64,000 nt of DNA, taken from Oxyruncus cristatus. Lineage: Eukaryota > Chordata > Aves > Passeriformes > Cotingidae. Below, in pieces: positions 25,561 through 37,710 of the stretch. The stretch covers positions 3,336,994-3,400,993 of the forward strand of contig VXAY01005956.1 of NCBI GenBank assembly GCA_013399855.1, written 5' to 3'. A model generated the notes under the pieces. That model had not been told where the DNA came from, made no database searches, and saw nothing but the letters and a program-made list of their open reading frames with translations. A program made the translations under genes and the position numbers. Each line of letters opens with the position of its first letter. Within the stretch, counting starts at the first letter, position 1.

Positions 25561-26329
25561 TGACCTTTCAGGAAAGCAATTTCCAAAAGTGACTAGTGTT
25601 GCTGGTGACACACAGATAGGGGAAACAGAGAGCTTACAGTGATTAGAATAGATCAGATTTATGGACTAACGAGACAGATGATGCAGTGAAGCAAGGAATG
25701 AAATGTAATGAGGCCAAGGAAAAATTAAACACATGCTGTATTCCAGCCTAAACAGCAGTGTACAAATAGACAGGAAAGACAATCTAAAACAATTCACACA
25801 GTGTTTTGCAGCATTAGAAAGGAAAATCAGAAAAGATCTTGCAGCTCTTACAGACTGCATAATACAGAGTAAAAACCAAGACTGTAAGGCAAGTTAAGAA
25901 GTATTGCTGTAACATCTGTATGAAATACACAAAGAGCCTTTTAATCGCAGAAGTACTTGTTGCCATGCTGAAAAAAGTGAGACTGCCAGACAGATTTCCA
26001 GAAGGTTCAAACTCAGTCCTGAAAGATTTCACTGGTATCAGGTTATTTGGGCAACATGAATGTTTTTGCAGAGTTAAACCTACCAGTTACATTAAATCAC
26101 TCTAAGGTTGTTAGGATATGATCACTTTTAGGCATGTGACAGTTGAATGCAATAGGGAAGGTGTTTCTGAAAATATTAAAATAAAACCCAAAAAAATGGA
26201 AAAAAAAGGGAAGAAAACTGGCTTAGGGGTGAACAGGAATGAGAACCCAAGAGCTTGAACCGGTCCCTGAAAAAGCCTCGGAAGTCTGGTACTGTGGCTG
26301 AGCCACATTTGAGAAAATGCTGTGCCAAA
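25561..26329. other. Non-coding, transition to AT-rich DNA
   Basis: Short frames only. A GATTTATGG half of a PBX-HOX type motif lies near 25657. No recognisable repeat or exon is seen. Confidence 0.5.
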
Positions 26330-27200
26330 GGATGTACTGGGTTACCAAAGCAATACTGATGGGGGGAATATTTTAATGCAAATAACTTTTTTACCGAGAG
26401 AAATATCCTTAAAATTGTAAAAGTCTTCTTTATACAATGCTTATACTTCTACTCTGAAAACACTGACATGCATGTTTAACTTTATATGTGTTGACTAATT
26501 AAAATCAACTGGAATAATCATGTGCTTCGATTTAACATGTTTAGCATTACAAAAATCAAGTGGATTGGCCCGTTGATATGTTTTGATCTGTCTTTGGTTC
26601 ACTATATAATTTATGCAGTTGTACTTTGGGTAACAGGAAGAACTGCAACTCCCAGAAAGCAAAGAGACAATGCAAGATTTTAAAACACTATCAGAGGTAC
26701 AAAATTTTCCTAACTATCCCTTTTACTTCAGAGGACTAATTTTTAAAGACCCTCTGTACATACAACGTTGTTAAAGTATTTCCTCAAACACAGCAATTTA
26801 TTAGCTGTGCTCCTGACTAGTTTCTTAATTGGGCTCAGAAGTAAAATTATCATTCAGATGTTAGCAGTTTTGCTGTCTGACGTCTAATCTATTTTGAAAG
26901 CTTAAACAAATTCTATAAATATTTAAATTAAATATAATCTGCATTTGCTCAGTGATTTTAATTAAGAATTAAGTTGATGTTCCTCTGAAAAGTGTAAATG
27001 TTTAAAGCCGCTGTGGTAGCAGGATAATGTTAGGTCATTTAACATTCTGTGCCATTATTCATATATTTTTCAGTGTATTGCAGTCTGAGTTTAGCACTGT
27101 AGTTGATGCTGCTACACAACTACTCAGAATTATCTTCCAAAAAACTAAAAAAAACTACAAAAAAATTGATAACTCCATTTTGAACCACTGTGACTAAGAC
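26330..27200. promoter_or_regulatory. Long AT-rich CNE-like stretch
   Basis: About 870 bases are AT-rich with few CpG, no long homopolymer until the end, and many developmental-factor type motifs. These include a POU octamer ATGCAAAT near 26378, TTTTAATTAAGAATTAAG near 26957, and TTAGGTCA near 27030. A near-perfect palindrome ATATTTAA-A-TTAAATAT lies at 26919-26935. The texture suggests conserved non-coding DNA. Nothing in it is coding. Confidence 0.3.
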
Positions 27201-27218
27201 AAAGAAGAGTGTTTTACT

Positions 27219-27263
27219 CTTTTTTTCTTTATTTTTCTTTTTTTTTTTTTAATTTCTATTTTA
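27219..27263. repeat. T-rich low-complexity tract
   Basis: A long pyrimidine tract with runs of T7 to T13. It ends in TTAATTGCAG at 27261-27270, so it also has the form of a strong splice acceptor polypyrimidine tract. Confidence 0.75.
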
Positions 27264-27990
27264 ATTGCAGTTTCTTCAGGACTCCCTTCCACAGGCAAAA
27301 CTCTGAGCCCACTGGATTTCTTCTGGGTGTGATGAAGGAGCCTCACAGAGGCTTACGTGGAAGAAAAGCCACCTATGCTGACTTCACACTATTCTTTTAA
27401 AACAAGCAAGTTACAATCCTGTTTAAGACAAATATTTATTCCTTGCATGAGGGTTACAATATCCGAATCATATCCATGGGCTCCCCTAAATAAAGGCAAG
27501 AAGACCAAGATCCACCTCAAAGCACGTTCCCAGCACAGGGAACCCGTGCCAAGGATGACCATTTCAGAGCACCCTCCCCGAACTGTGTGTGAGCGCAGGA
27601 GGCAGGAATGTTCATGGATACCCAACTGGGCTTCTCCCAGGGGCACTGAGAGCTGCAGGCTGGGTGGGAAACCCAACCTGATGGGACACACGGTGCAGCT
27701 GATGTGCGGCTGTCCACACCACGGAAGGCGACCCTGTGGGACTGTGTCATCAAACTGAACACACCGGGCAGCTCCTGTGCGTGACTGCAGATGGCAAAGT
27801 CATGTGCCTGCTTCCTCTGCAGGAAGGAAGAGCCTTCCCAGCACTCCCAACCCTACAGCAACACAGCCAGAGAAAAAGTCCACCATCACAACCCGGCTGA
27901 GAAGGAAAAAATACCTGAAAGATGCAAGACGCTGGATAGCAACGAATTAGGTGTCTAAAGTCCAGGACTGAGAACAAAATCATTACAGGT
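27264..27990. other. GC-richer block after acceptor-like site
   Basis: Downstream of the acceptor-like AG at 27269-27270 the composition becomes GC-richer. Overlapping frames exist on both strands to about 27980, but none resembles a known protein and no donor clearly closes an exon. A non-coding RNA exon is possible but unsupported. Confidence 0.4.
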
Positions 27991-29930
27991 GTTTAATCAG
28001 AAAGCCAGCAATTAAAATAGACTGTGGTTGTTTAATAACAGTCAGTGAATAAATGTAACTAAGGGTTAGACAGAAATGGGGACAATGCAGCGGTTACAGA
28101 AGAAATCAGAGAAGAATGAACTGCAAAGATTATGAATCTCACAGTCAACTCTAAGTCTTTTTCTCTCAGTTCACAAGTAACTGAAAGTGTTTCTTCTAAT
28201 CTTTGAAAGTATGCCTGCATAGACTGGTTGCATTTTGACCACAACACAGACACTGTCAGACGCCTTTTTCTCTGCACATTGGTTCAAGGGAGAGAGTCAG
28301 AGGTGGGGGGACAGGCTATGTCTGTCCCTTACCCCAGAACTACTTAAATAGGAAGGAACTGGGAACCAGCAAATAGAACCCCCCCAAAAAACAGAAGGAA
28401 AGAATATTTAAACCCAGTTCTGGTAATATTGAATGTTAACAACTAAAGCGAAGAAAAATTGGTATTTTGCAGAAAACAGCTGTCAGTTCTCCTTTGAATG
28501 GCTTCATAGCAAGTAAGAAGACAGTAAGAAGATAGCTGTGTATCTCTGGAGGCCTGATTTAAAACTCCTAGTTCATAACCAACAGGCACTTGCTGATCTA
28601 GAAATAAACCCACCACAAAACCCCAACCCAACACCCCACAAAAGAGCAATTCACACACAATCACGAGGGTGGGAGATTAACTCTTATTTTGATCTTTTGA
28701 TGAGAAAGAGTACAATTTAGACACAAAACTGCATTTTCTCCAGTAGAAACTAAGCAACTCAGAGTAGCCCAGACCAATTTTCAAACTGCCATCCATCTAA
28801 CTTCAATCTTTTCTACCAATTCAGCTGGTGACATCCAGAGTCCCCAGGGTATGAGCACGTTGCTGTTCCCCACCAAAGAGTCAGCATAGGCAATTTTGGA
28901 TATGTAGGTATTTTAGAACACTTTTAGGAAAGAAAATAGAATAGAGCAAAGCAAAGACTGCACAATTAAACTTTTTTTGCAGACAGAAAAATCTGGCAAT
29001 AATGTTCACAACCATATTGGAAATTTCATCCCATGGAAGTTTGGCACTGGGTGCAAAGTGGCAAGTTCTCAGCCACCAAGGTAGGGTAGAGCAAACACAT
29101 TAAACCCACAGCAATTCTGCATGGCTTCAGCTTTGCCCTCTGTCATTCTCCTTGTTCCTGCAGTCCTTTGCACAGAGAATGAGACATATGCCAGCATCAC
29201 CTTTCGCTCTGTCCCTCAGACACCTCTCCTCTGACATCATCCCCAATTAGTGTTTCTGATTTGTATCCCATATATCACTTGTCATAATTTTAGTGCAGTC
29301 AAACAGTTCCACCCCAAATGAGAGGAAGGCTGCTGATGCTTTCTGTTTCTGTTGCCATATGCTTTGCATAAGAAGGGGAGTGGATTTCTTTAACAACAGG
29401 AGACAAAGTTCCTTTCCTGTAATGCCTCAGGATCCCTTCTTCAGCATTGAGGCTCAGCTGGACTGCTCTAAGGTCAGGAGGAGTTTTCTGCCCTGACACA
29501 AATGCACCCCTGAGGCCAACAGAGAAGTGGCCCAAGTGTCCTTAGCCCAGATCCTTTTCTTGACACCAAAAACTTGTCCCTTGGAAAGACGGAGCCAGAT
29601 CCACTCGTGACAAAGCTACTTGCATGGATGCACTGCTGGGGTTTTCTTCTCCCTTCTCCTGGACCAGATACTCAACCCATCAACCACACACCACCCCCAG
29701 CCCTGGGCTTGGGGTGGTAAGAGGGAAGGGGACCTGCAGCTCTGGAGCCAGTGTGGGTGACAGCAGTGTCAGGTCCCCACTTCACCTCCAAAACAATGCA
29801 TCTGAAACCCAGCTGGGGCATTGAAAGAGAGGAAAACATCAGAGGGAACACTATGCAAACTAGAGGTATGATCTAATTAGGAGTTTGACCTGGGAGCCAC
29901 TGACTGCAGCCAAAACATTTCCATTTAAGG
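27991..29930. other. Non-coding, no recognisable element
   Basis: A tandem pair AGTAAGAAGA-C-AGTAAGAAGA lies at 28512-28532. A C-rich stretch with repeated CCCAAC/CCCCAC is near 28617-28640. Frames are short, and I see no repeat family or exon. Confidence 0.5.
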
Positions 29931-30620
29931 AGCTGTTGTTAACCCTACTGTATAATACTAGTTACCTGTTAATATTTCCCCAAATAAAAGGACTACTTCT
30001 GATTGTCTGGTAACAGTTACCACCAGTTGAACATTCAGTAACTCCGAATTCCTTTATGCTAATGCAACCACATGTTAGCAACTATACTTTTTCCTATTGT
30101 TTTATATTTCTTATTGTTTAGATGATTAATTTTACCTCCAATTTGTGTCAAACTGCTTTTGAATCAGAACTGGAATTCAATGCAGGAAAAAAGTATTTTA
30201 ATACGGGCACTGGCTACAAAAGAAACCTTTGAGCATGATTTGCATTTAAACAAGAGTCATCACAGAAAGAAAATTATCTCCGTAATTAGTGACTTGAGCC
30301 AATTGTGACTAATCATAATATGATCAAAAGACTTAGAAGAGACCTCACCTCAGCTACACCTTTGCCTAAGAAAGGATTGATGATAGCTGTTGCTCTTCTG
30401 ATCTAAAATGGTTTGCAATTAAGAATAATTCATGTGTTTAGCCAGAGAATTTCCAGAGCTGTAGCTTTCTCTGCATGTTAATAGGAAACATCTTATGTTT
30501 AAATATTAGGTTTATGTAAATTTAAGATATTATGATGGGTTTAAATCTTAATAGAGAAATTATGCAAGGTCATTTTAGTTCTGAAGGGGTATATTTCAAA
30601 GGTTTTGATTTCAAATAGAC
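29931..30620. promoter_or_regulatory. AT-rich CNE-like stretch with MYB-type palindrome
   Basis: GGTAAC-A-GTTACC at 30009-30021 is a perfect palindrome containing two head-to-head MYB-type cores, with a third (CAGTTG) at 30024-30029. TATTGTTT occurs twice near 30097 and 30112 (SOX/FOX type) and TGATTAAT at 30123-30130 (PBX-HOX type). ATTTGCAT (POU octamer) is near 30239. Motifs are seen directly; enhancer activity is inference. Confidence 0.3.
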
Positions 30621-30644
30621 ATACCAGGTTTAAGTTAAAAAGAC

Positions 30645-30683
30645 AAAAAAAAAAAAAACCCAAACAAACAAACATACAAAACC
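30645..30683. repeat. A14 run followed by CAAA-rich tract
   Basis: An A14 run at 30645-30658 leads into CAAA/CATA units. It is low complexity; no upstream retroposon body is recognised. Confidence 0.8.
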
Positions 30684-32700
30684 ATCAACAAGGCCCCCAC
30701 ATCCAAGACTCCCCATCCCCTGGAGACGGAACTGATCTGAAGGATGCCATCAACAAGAACAAGCACAGGTCAGCTTCAAAAATTTGATGCCCAACAGCAC
30801 CGAAGCAGATGGGGCAGGAAATAGATTCCAGCACCTCCACACAACCAGTTCACAGGAGCAAAGGGGTCTTATCCAAAATAGGAGACAGCACCCAGGCTGA
30901 GCAGGATGTCAGGTACATCATCTCAGCTCATCACAAGGCTCAAACACCCACTCCTTCAGTCTCTGTTTTTCACTGGATCCCAGTGACCCACTTGCCAAAG
31001 TGGGAAAACTCTCTGCATGCTGTTTGTGCTGCAGATTTTGACATGCCAGTTTTACTCAGCATCACAAACGTAACCCCTGCTGGTCCCAGGAGGGTCCAGG
31101 TGCTCAGCAAGTTTCGTCCCCACAGCAGGTGTCATCCCCCCCAGCACAACACTGCCCCTGCTCAGGGCTGAGCATGCTGAACACCCCCCACACCTGCTGG
31201 CAGGCTCACCCACGTGCCCAGCTGAACCCCTACCCTGTGACAAGGATGGTCTGAGAGCTCAGCTCCCTGCTGCCTTGGCCATGGGGCAGGCACCTGCAGT
31301 CCTGCAAGGTCTCGCTTCAACTTCAGTTTGAACAGGAATTAATTCAGGGAAGCCCTTAAAGATCCCTCTTGCCTTTAGGAACACTTAGAGCAAGCACAAA
31401 TCAGCAGCGTTTGGCGCCAGGCTTTGTACTTAGTTTGTGATACCACGAATGACTGCCAAAAGGGAAGGGAGAGGAACTGGGCTCCATTAGCCAGACTTCA
31501 GTTCTTCATGGTCTTCCCAGAAGTCATTGCCCACGCTGTTCTGATGCATCTGTGCAGTCCTCATCCAAGTCACTGAAAGCTCCCACTGCAGCCCTGGGGT
31601 ATCTACAGCTTTTAATCCTGGGTGACAGCTGTACAGGCAGCAAAAAAGAGAGCTGGTCTTCCAAAAAGCATCACTGGGAAGAGCAAATTCCGTGTTAGCT
31701 TGCTGTCTTCAGAGAATGACGTGCACTGGCCAAGCTGTAGGCATCATATCAGGTACTGATTCTGAATATATGCAACGTGAAGGAAGTGGCATTTCTATCA
31801 GCAGGAAACATTTGGGTCAAAGTTAAGACAAATGTCGAGGAATGATCAAGTGTACAGAGTTCAGAGTCACAAGTATAATTTCATCACCACCCAAATGTTA
31901 CTGAGCCATCCCTACCACAAAGGGTTGTGCTTATTTCTGCCCCCTCAGGTGGGACTCACCAACGTCATTGGCTGAGTGCTCACAGTGAGGGGAAGAAACA
32001 CACACCAGGGCCTCTCACAGCCACTGCCTTCACAAAAAGCCTATTTAATGTTTAACAACAGTGAGGCTACACTTTGCACTGTCAGCTTTAAGACCTGGCC
32101 TACCTAGGATGGGAAAAGTACAGCTTATTTAGATTAGTTATTAGTCCTTAAAGAAAGACTCAGGGAAGGTTCCTTAAGAACACTAAGCAATAACAATTAA
32201 TAACATCTGAGTCACTGGGCTGGCTTGGTTTTGGGTGTTAAGGGGTTCTCTGTGGATTTTCCCATTTATTAGTATTTTAATTTTTTTTAAGATTAGAACA
32301 TTATTTTCATAATTATAGTCTGGAAATAAATATTTTAAGACAGTTTTCCCCTTTAATACAGCTTTCCAAAGTGATTTACGGGGAAAATTAGGAAGACTTA
32401 ATATTTGAGTTACTTCTGGAAAATACTGTTCCTGCAAGGTCAGTACCAGTAAAATAACACTTAAAACTTAAATGGAAATACATGTCTTGTGGGGCAGCCA
32501 AAATGCTGCAGTCCCTAATGACCTGTGCCACAGGACGAAGAACTGGGCAGCTGCAAGTGCCAGCAAAGTTTTGAACATCACCCATTTGGGAGTCAAAAAA
32601 ACTTATCACGGCCAAGACTTGCAGGGACAGTGTGAAGGGCATCTCTTTCCCCGACACGTGCATCGCCTTTTATATGATTTTCTTTCTATGTTTTAAGACT
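30684..32700. other. Non-coding, GC-richer to 31.3 kb then mixed
   Basis: A plus-strand frame at about 30809-31171 and a minus-strand frame at 31052-31243 overlap and have no family resemblance. The block from 32183 to 32460 is AT-rich. No repeat or exon is recognised. Confidence 0.5.
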
Positions 32701-32750
32701 CCCGAAATCCTTTTACGTTAATTGCGCGCAAATGTGATAAATGCAATTTA

Positions 32751-32776
32751 AAAATAAATAAATAAATAAATAAAAG
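32751..32776. repeat. (AAAT)n microsatellite, about 6 units
   Basis: Perfect AAAT tetranucleotide units, directly after an AT-rich stretch with an isolated GCGCGC near 32724. Confidence 0.9.
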
Positions 32777-32820
32777 GCATCAGAGAACTCCTTTGCTTTT
32801 GCCAATCACTTTCTAATGAA

Positions 32821-32960
32821 CAGTTTTACAGGCACACAGTGCCCATTCTGCAGAACGGGCCCCTCAAAGGCAGCGTTTGAACAGCCACAACCCGGCACTT
32901 TGGAACGCTGTCACGCCGGTCCCCGCGCCCGCATTCAGCCAAAAATACCACGTTTATTTA
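32821..32960. other. Small CpG-dense patch
   Basis: Roughly ten CpG dinucleotides fall within about 110 bases, in a window otherwise poor in CpG. The patch is much shorter than a usual CpG-island promoter and no TSS-type signals accompany it. A 91-codon plus-strand frame (32816-33091) covers it but resembles nothing known. Confidence 0.45.
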
Positions 32961-33920
32961 AAGGTTTTGCACCACTTCAGAAGGCTGCACCATGCCTCAC
33001 AGATAAGCAGCACTGCAGAGGAAGCAGAGGAAGGGAAGGGGTAGGCACTGGGGACAAGGACTGGCTCCACAAGACATCCATCACGGCATAACAAGCGCTG
33101 CCTGCTTGGCAGGCTCATTGCTGCACAACAGGAATTAAGAGCAGCCTTAAGAGCCCCAGCACATGGGAGCTGCCTAATGCTTGAATTTTACCTCTGGATT
33201 TACTGATGTTTTAAATGTGCACGTCATGAGTCTCACAACACTCATATTCTGCAATCAAACAGCCAAGTGAATTTTTTTTTTTTTTTTAATATTGGGGGAA
33301 GGGGAGAGGAGGTCATTCCTCGTGGCTGAGAATCAACAACTGAAAATAGCATGATGTTAAATGAATAAAACTTACTTCAGAAGTATCTAAAAGAACCATA
33401 AAATCCCTCAATGTAGAGGTTCTGAGTCAAGCTATTTTGAGTGTGTGCCAAGACTGCACTGCTCAGAAAACAGACGAACTCTTTAGAAAAAAATCTTTGA
33501 TAACTCTTCTGAAAATAATTTTTATTTCAATTCACTTGGTAAAATACCCAGTATGGACAGTTGGGGAACACACATCCAATGCCCCACTGTGTAGCTGTCC
33601 TACCTAATGCCTGATCAGAGTCCCTAATGGACATCTGTTATTACATAAGATGAAGATTATCTATTTCCATAGTACATTTTAAGTATGTACTTGTATGTGA
33701 TGAAAATTTTATTGCTTGTGCTTGGGAAATAAAAGGGACAGGATGCCTAGTGTTAAAACGAATTTACTAATTGAACTTTAATGAGCCTTGTCAAACCTCT
33801 TGATGCTGCTTTCTCATATTTAAGGATCACTCAGTCCTCATCTAAAGAATGAGCCTGTATTAGGATTTAAAGGTAGCAGGGCTGTGTGTGTGCTGGGTCT
33901 GAGGCAAAATATTTTTCTTT
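32961..33920. other. Non-coding, T16 run
   Basis: A T16 run sits at 33272-33287 followed by a G-rich patch. About 33640-33900 is AT-rich and CNE-like. No gene or known repeat is recognised. Confidence 0.5.
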
Positions 33921-33924
33921 TGAA

Positions 33925-33957
33925 AATTAGCCAAATGGAATTAGCCATTGGAATTAC
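33925..33957. repeat. Near-tandem AATTAGCCAWWTGG repeat
   Basis: AATTAGCCAAATGG (33925-33938) is followed directly by AATTAGCCATTGG (33939-33951) and a third AATTA at 33952. Each unit holds an ATTA homeodomain core, and the second holds an inverted CCAAT. It may be a small phased motif array. Confidence 0.6.
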
Positions 33958-34279
33958 TTTACATTATTATTATATTTTATTTACATGATTTCATTTATGA
34001 GGGAAAGCTCTAAGGGAAAGGAAGAAATTAAAAAAAAAAACAATCAACTAAAACTCTCCTAGTTGTTGGCAGATTAAAAGCAACAGGAAATCCTGGATTT
34101 CAGAAGTATTTTCCTCCCAAGTTTCCCCTTGAAAAAAAAGAAGATTGTTTTGCCTTTTCATGAAGAGATCACATTTTGACTAGTCTGCTGTGACCAAGGT
34201 TACAGCAGATGCCTTAGAACTGGCAGTACATTTATGCCATTCACGCTGCCAGGAAAATGCTACCTGAGTTTGTAATTTC
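33958..34279. other. Non-coding, AT-rich
   Basis: AT-rich sequence with an A10 run near 34030 and A8 near 34132. No recognised element is seen. Confidence 0.5.
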
Positions 34280-34643
34280 TTTTTTTTTTTTTTTTTTTAT
34301 TCTTTATTGCAAACATTACTCTAGCAAAGAAACATTTTGTGTGATTCAAGCAGCAAACAGTTTCAGACTGCACTGAGGGTTTGCATGTGCCAGGGTGGAT
34401 GTGCTCCTCTCCCATCAGTCTCTCCTCCAGGCTGTAGCAGGTCCCCAAGCACTGCAGCAGGGCTCCCACAATAACCCAAATATTTTTAATAATAAGCCAG
34501 ACATGCTTTCCTAGTTTCACAGGCCCCTTTGAAACATTTTTTCCTCTTAATGTCAACGTTTTGCTCTTATACACATCTCTTCCTTTTGCCTCAAGGAGGC
34601 TTTTATAGCCGCTGCGTCTTGTATTATAGATCTGAAATGCCAA
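34280..34643 (-). other. Possible 3' end of a retrocopy or non-coding transcript
   Basis: Read on the minus strand, this stretch ends in A19 (34298 down to 34280), preceded by AATAAA (34308 down to 34303). The interval upstream to 34643 is open in one frame but starts with TTG and matches no family I know. AATAAA lies only 4 bases before the A-run, closer than the usual 10-30, so it may be coincidence beside a homopolymer. The options are a degenerate processed retrocopy, a terminal non-coding exon, or chance. Confidence 0.2.
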
Positions 34644-36600
34644 ATCTGGCTACAACATTGCAATGAATTATTCCCATCAGTCCATACTACAGACCTAGGA
34701 ATTCATGTTGTTATCACCATCAGTAGTGCCAAAATTAATGAATGTAGTTTATACAATTATACAGTTAAATTTAATTACCTTACACCAAACCTGAACTAGG
34801 GAAAACCACGGCTTCAGTCCAGAGAATAGTGTATTATCCATCACTGCACAGGAGCACTCCTAGTCTGAGGTTGGGCAGCCACTTACTCTCATGCCTCTGT
34901 GGTATCAAAAGACCTTTTCAATTATGATGCATTGCTATTCTTTTAAAAAAAGGTACCCCAAAGTAATATAAAATCCTCATTTGATTACATTCCAAGCCCT
35001 ACAAGCCCATTGCTGTTTTGTAAGACTAAAAATTTACTGGATGTTAAATAGGAATATAATTCCAAGGGAAAAATAATGGCAAGGATAAAAGTTTACTCTT
35101 GAAAACTAGAACTTTATTTAGACTTCATTAACAAAACCCTCTGTGGGTATCTACAAATGTAAAATTAAGATCAAGACCTTAAACAGTTTGTGAGACAGAT
35201 GAGCATATCAAAGCATTTCAAAAAGGAAGAACCCAAGACTTGAAAAGCTGTCAAGAGAGCAGAAGTGAGAAGAAATAAAGGCTAATGAAGTAACTGCAAT
35301 GCCTGAAGAAATGTCTGGAATAGGTTTTCCTCTACATTATCATCCTCTGACTGTAAGAGGACTCACAATGAGGCTGAATTCCCATCATCACATTCAATGT
35401 TTTATTACACAGAGGTGCAGATTTCTATAAAAACCCATTCCTCCTTTTTCAATCTCCTCTTCGCTCTATAACTGAAAGATCTCTTTGCTGCTATTTTGAA
35501 GTTATCTGTCACAATGGGAAACAGAGGAGAAAATACTGCATTCACTCCTGTGAAGCTGCTGAAGGGTGTTTGTAGTCCTGACACAACGCCTGGGCCAGCT
35601 CCAGCTGCAGCCCCTGCACCTCCACATCTGTGGGTATACCCACACAGGCAGGTATATCTGCCCCCAGGAGTTGCCCTCTCCAAAGAAACCAGCAGCCTGC
35701 AAGGTGTACAAGAACACCTTGATGGCCACAACCAGGCTTGGAGAGCAGCCAGAAAGGTCTTCAGAGATGCTGCTGGTGGTGGAGCACATCAGGCATCAGA
35801 TAAATGCCCAGACACGCCAAGCTGCATCCCAGGAGATCCTGCTCCTCTGGTGACTCACTCCTGTCCTCACTACCTCAAATTGTAAGGCGAGCAGAAAACA
35901 GCCCATTTACTGTGAGTGATTCAAGGTAATTTCATGTCAATAAATCTCTACAAATATCCAGAACAAACAAATAAAACTTTTCTTCGTCTGTAACCTAAGG
36001 CTCAGCGAAACCCACAACACCCTCATGCTGCAACATCTTCAGGCTTCAGACATCAGCTCTGGCAAACAAGTGCCTGCTCTGTCATACTGCATAATACAAA
36101 CAGTAAAGAATTTTTTGGTAGAAGGAAGCCAGGTTAACAACTGACCCCAACTCTCAAACTGCAGAGCTGGGTAGTCATCTCTGTATCTCCTCTGTGAGCT
36201 CATAAACAAAGCTATTACACTAGTTCTCTTAAGTTTTCAAAATAATACTTTTTTTTAACCCATCACGATTTTTAAAGAAAGTCCATTTTTATCTTGTGTA
36301 ACACGTGCTAAGTCTGTGGTCTGGGAATTCTTTCAGACCCACAAGGTTTGCACCCTACATGGAAAGAACTAAATCTTCTGTGAGCATTGGGATTAATCCT
36401 GCTGACTTAGAAAAATCTAATCTCAGTCCTGTCTCTGGATATTCATTGCTGTGCTGCCCCCCAGCACAACCTGAATTTTAAATGTACTTGTTGTGAGAAT
36501 ACTGGAAGATGATGGTTTAGTTGCCAGTTTTATTGAGTAGAATGCTTTCCAAAATACGACGCTTTTTGATGCATGATTATTTGAAAACTCTGCTTGTCAG
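34644..36600. other. Non-coding, with GC-richer 35.54-35.88 kb patch
   Basis: The GC-richer patch is open in two plus and two minus frames simultaneously (35405-35885), the mark of composition rather than coding. The flanks are AT-rich. Positions 36470-36600 look CNE-like, with TACGACGC and GATGCATGATTA motifs. Confidence 0.45.
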
Positions 36601-37700
36601 ATAAAAGCTAAGTCAACAAAACAACGCATTTCATGTAGCACAAAGCGTTTGTGAACACCACTGGGGGTGCACATAAAAGTGTTCCTCTGTAAGACACGTG
36701 TTGTGTCCACGTCTGACTGCAATAGGGAGTGCCTTGCACTCCGAATGGCCACGGTCAGACCAGAAGCTCCTTCCAGCAAAGTGGGCTGCAAGCCTTCAAA
36801 GCCAGGGAGGAAACCTGGAGCTGAGAGAGCCTTGGCCACATCTCCTGGTCAGGCTCAGGATCAACAATACAATTCCCTTGCTGGGCTGGATTTGTCAGCC
36901 TGTGGCCTCAGGAAGGAAAGTCCCTGCGCCCCAGGAGACAGATTTTCATAGCCCAAATCCAGTTCTTCAGACCCTGGTGGCTCAGCACAGAGGAGCAGAG
37001 AAGGTGGTGTTCACTCTCTAAGTTCATTTGATATGGGAGAGGAAATATTGTGCAGGATGAAGATGATTCCTTTGCCACTGATGGAAATTCCTCATCATGC
37101 AGTCACACACCGTCACTTCCCCACCGCCATCTCCCACTACAAGGGGTTCATAAAGACACTCACACCTGTTTTGGGGGGCATATTGATAGATAAGGTATCC
37201 CTAAAATCATCTTCCCTCCACAGGAGCACAAGCAGGACTCCCAATTACCATAAAGTGTATTTTTTATCTTATTGCTTAGCAAAGCATAAAGCCAACACAC
37301 ACTATCAGAAGCAAAAATACAACCAAAGACCAGTGTATTTTCCACTTGGAATTATGTGATAAGCTGCCCACGAGCTCATTACCACCCAGCTTCCAAAATA
37401 AATTAGAAATTTTCAAAGCCAGAAAGATGAATAATCAAGGAAATTCTAAAATGTCATTTACTGAGGAAACAGAATTATAAAACAATCTTTGCTGCTGCTG
37501 CAGATTGACTGCAGCCACTGAATTTATTAACCACTGATAAACATCCATCATGTTTCCCCCCCCAAGCAAAGCAAACCTCTTTGTGCTCACCCCATGCCCC
37601 TTGTCTGGCTTACTAATGTTGTGCTTAATACTAACGATGAAAAGAATAATGGGATTCAAAATACAGTATTGTTTCTACACCTTAATAAAAGGCAAGTCAG
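36601..37700. other. Non-coding, no recognisable element
   Basis: Overlapping plus-strand frames lie at 36667-37021 and 37033-37359. None resembles a known protein and no splice-site pair is evident. A C9 run with CCCAAG lies near 37555. Confidence 0.5.
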
Positions 37701-37710
37701 TGAGTGCAAA

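Noticed and set aside
35405..35885. Several overlapping frames of 95-129 codons
   Set aside because: Four frames on both strands are open at once, which indicates composition rather than coding constraint.
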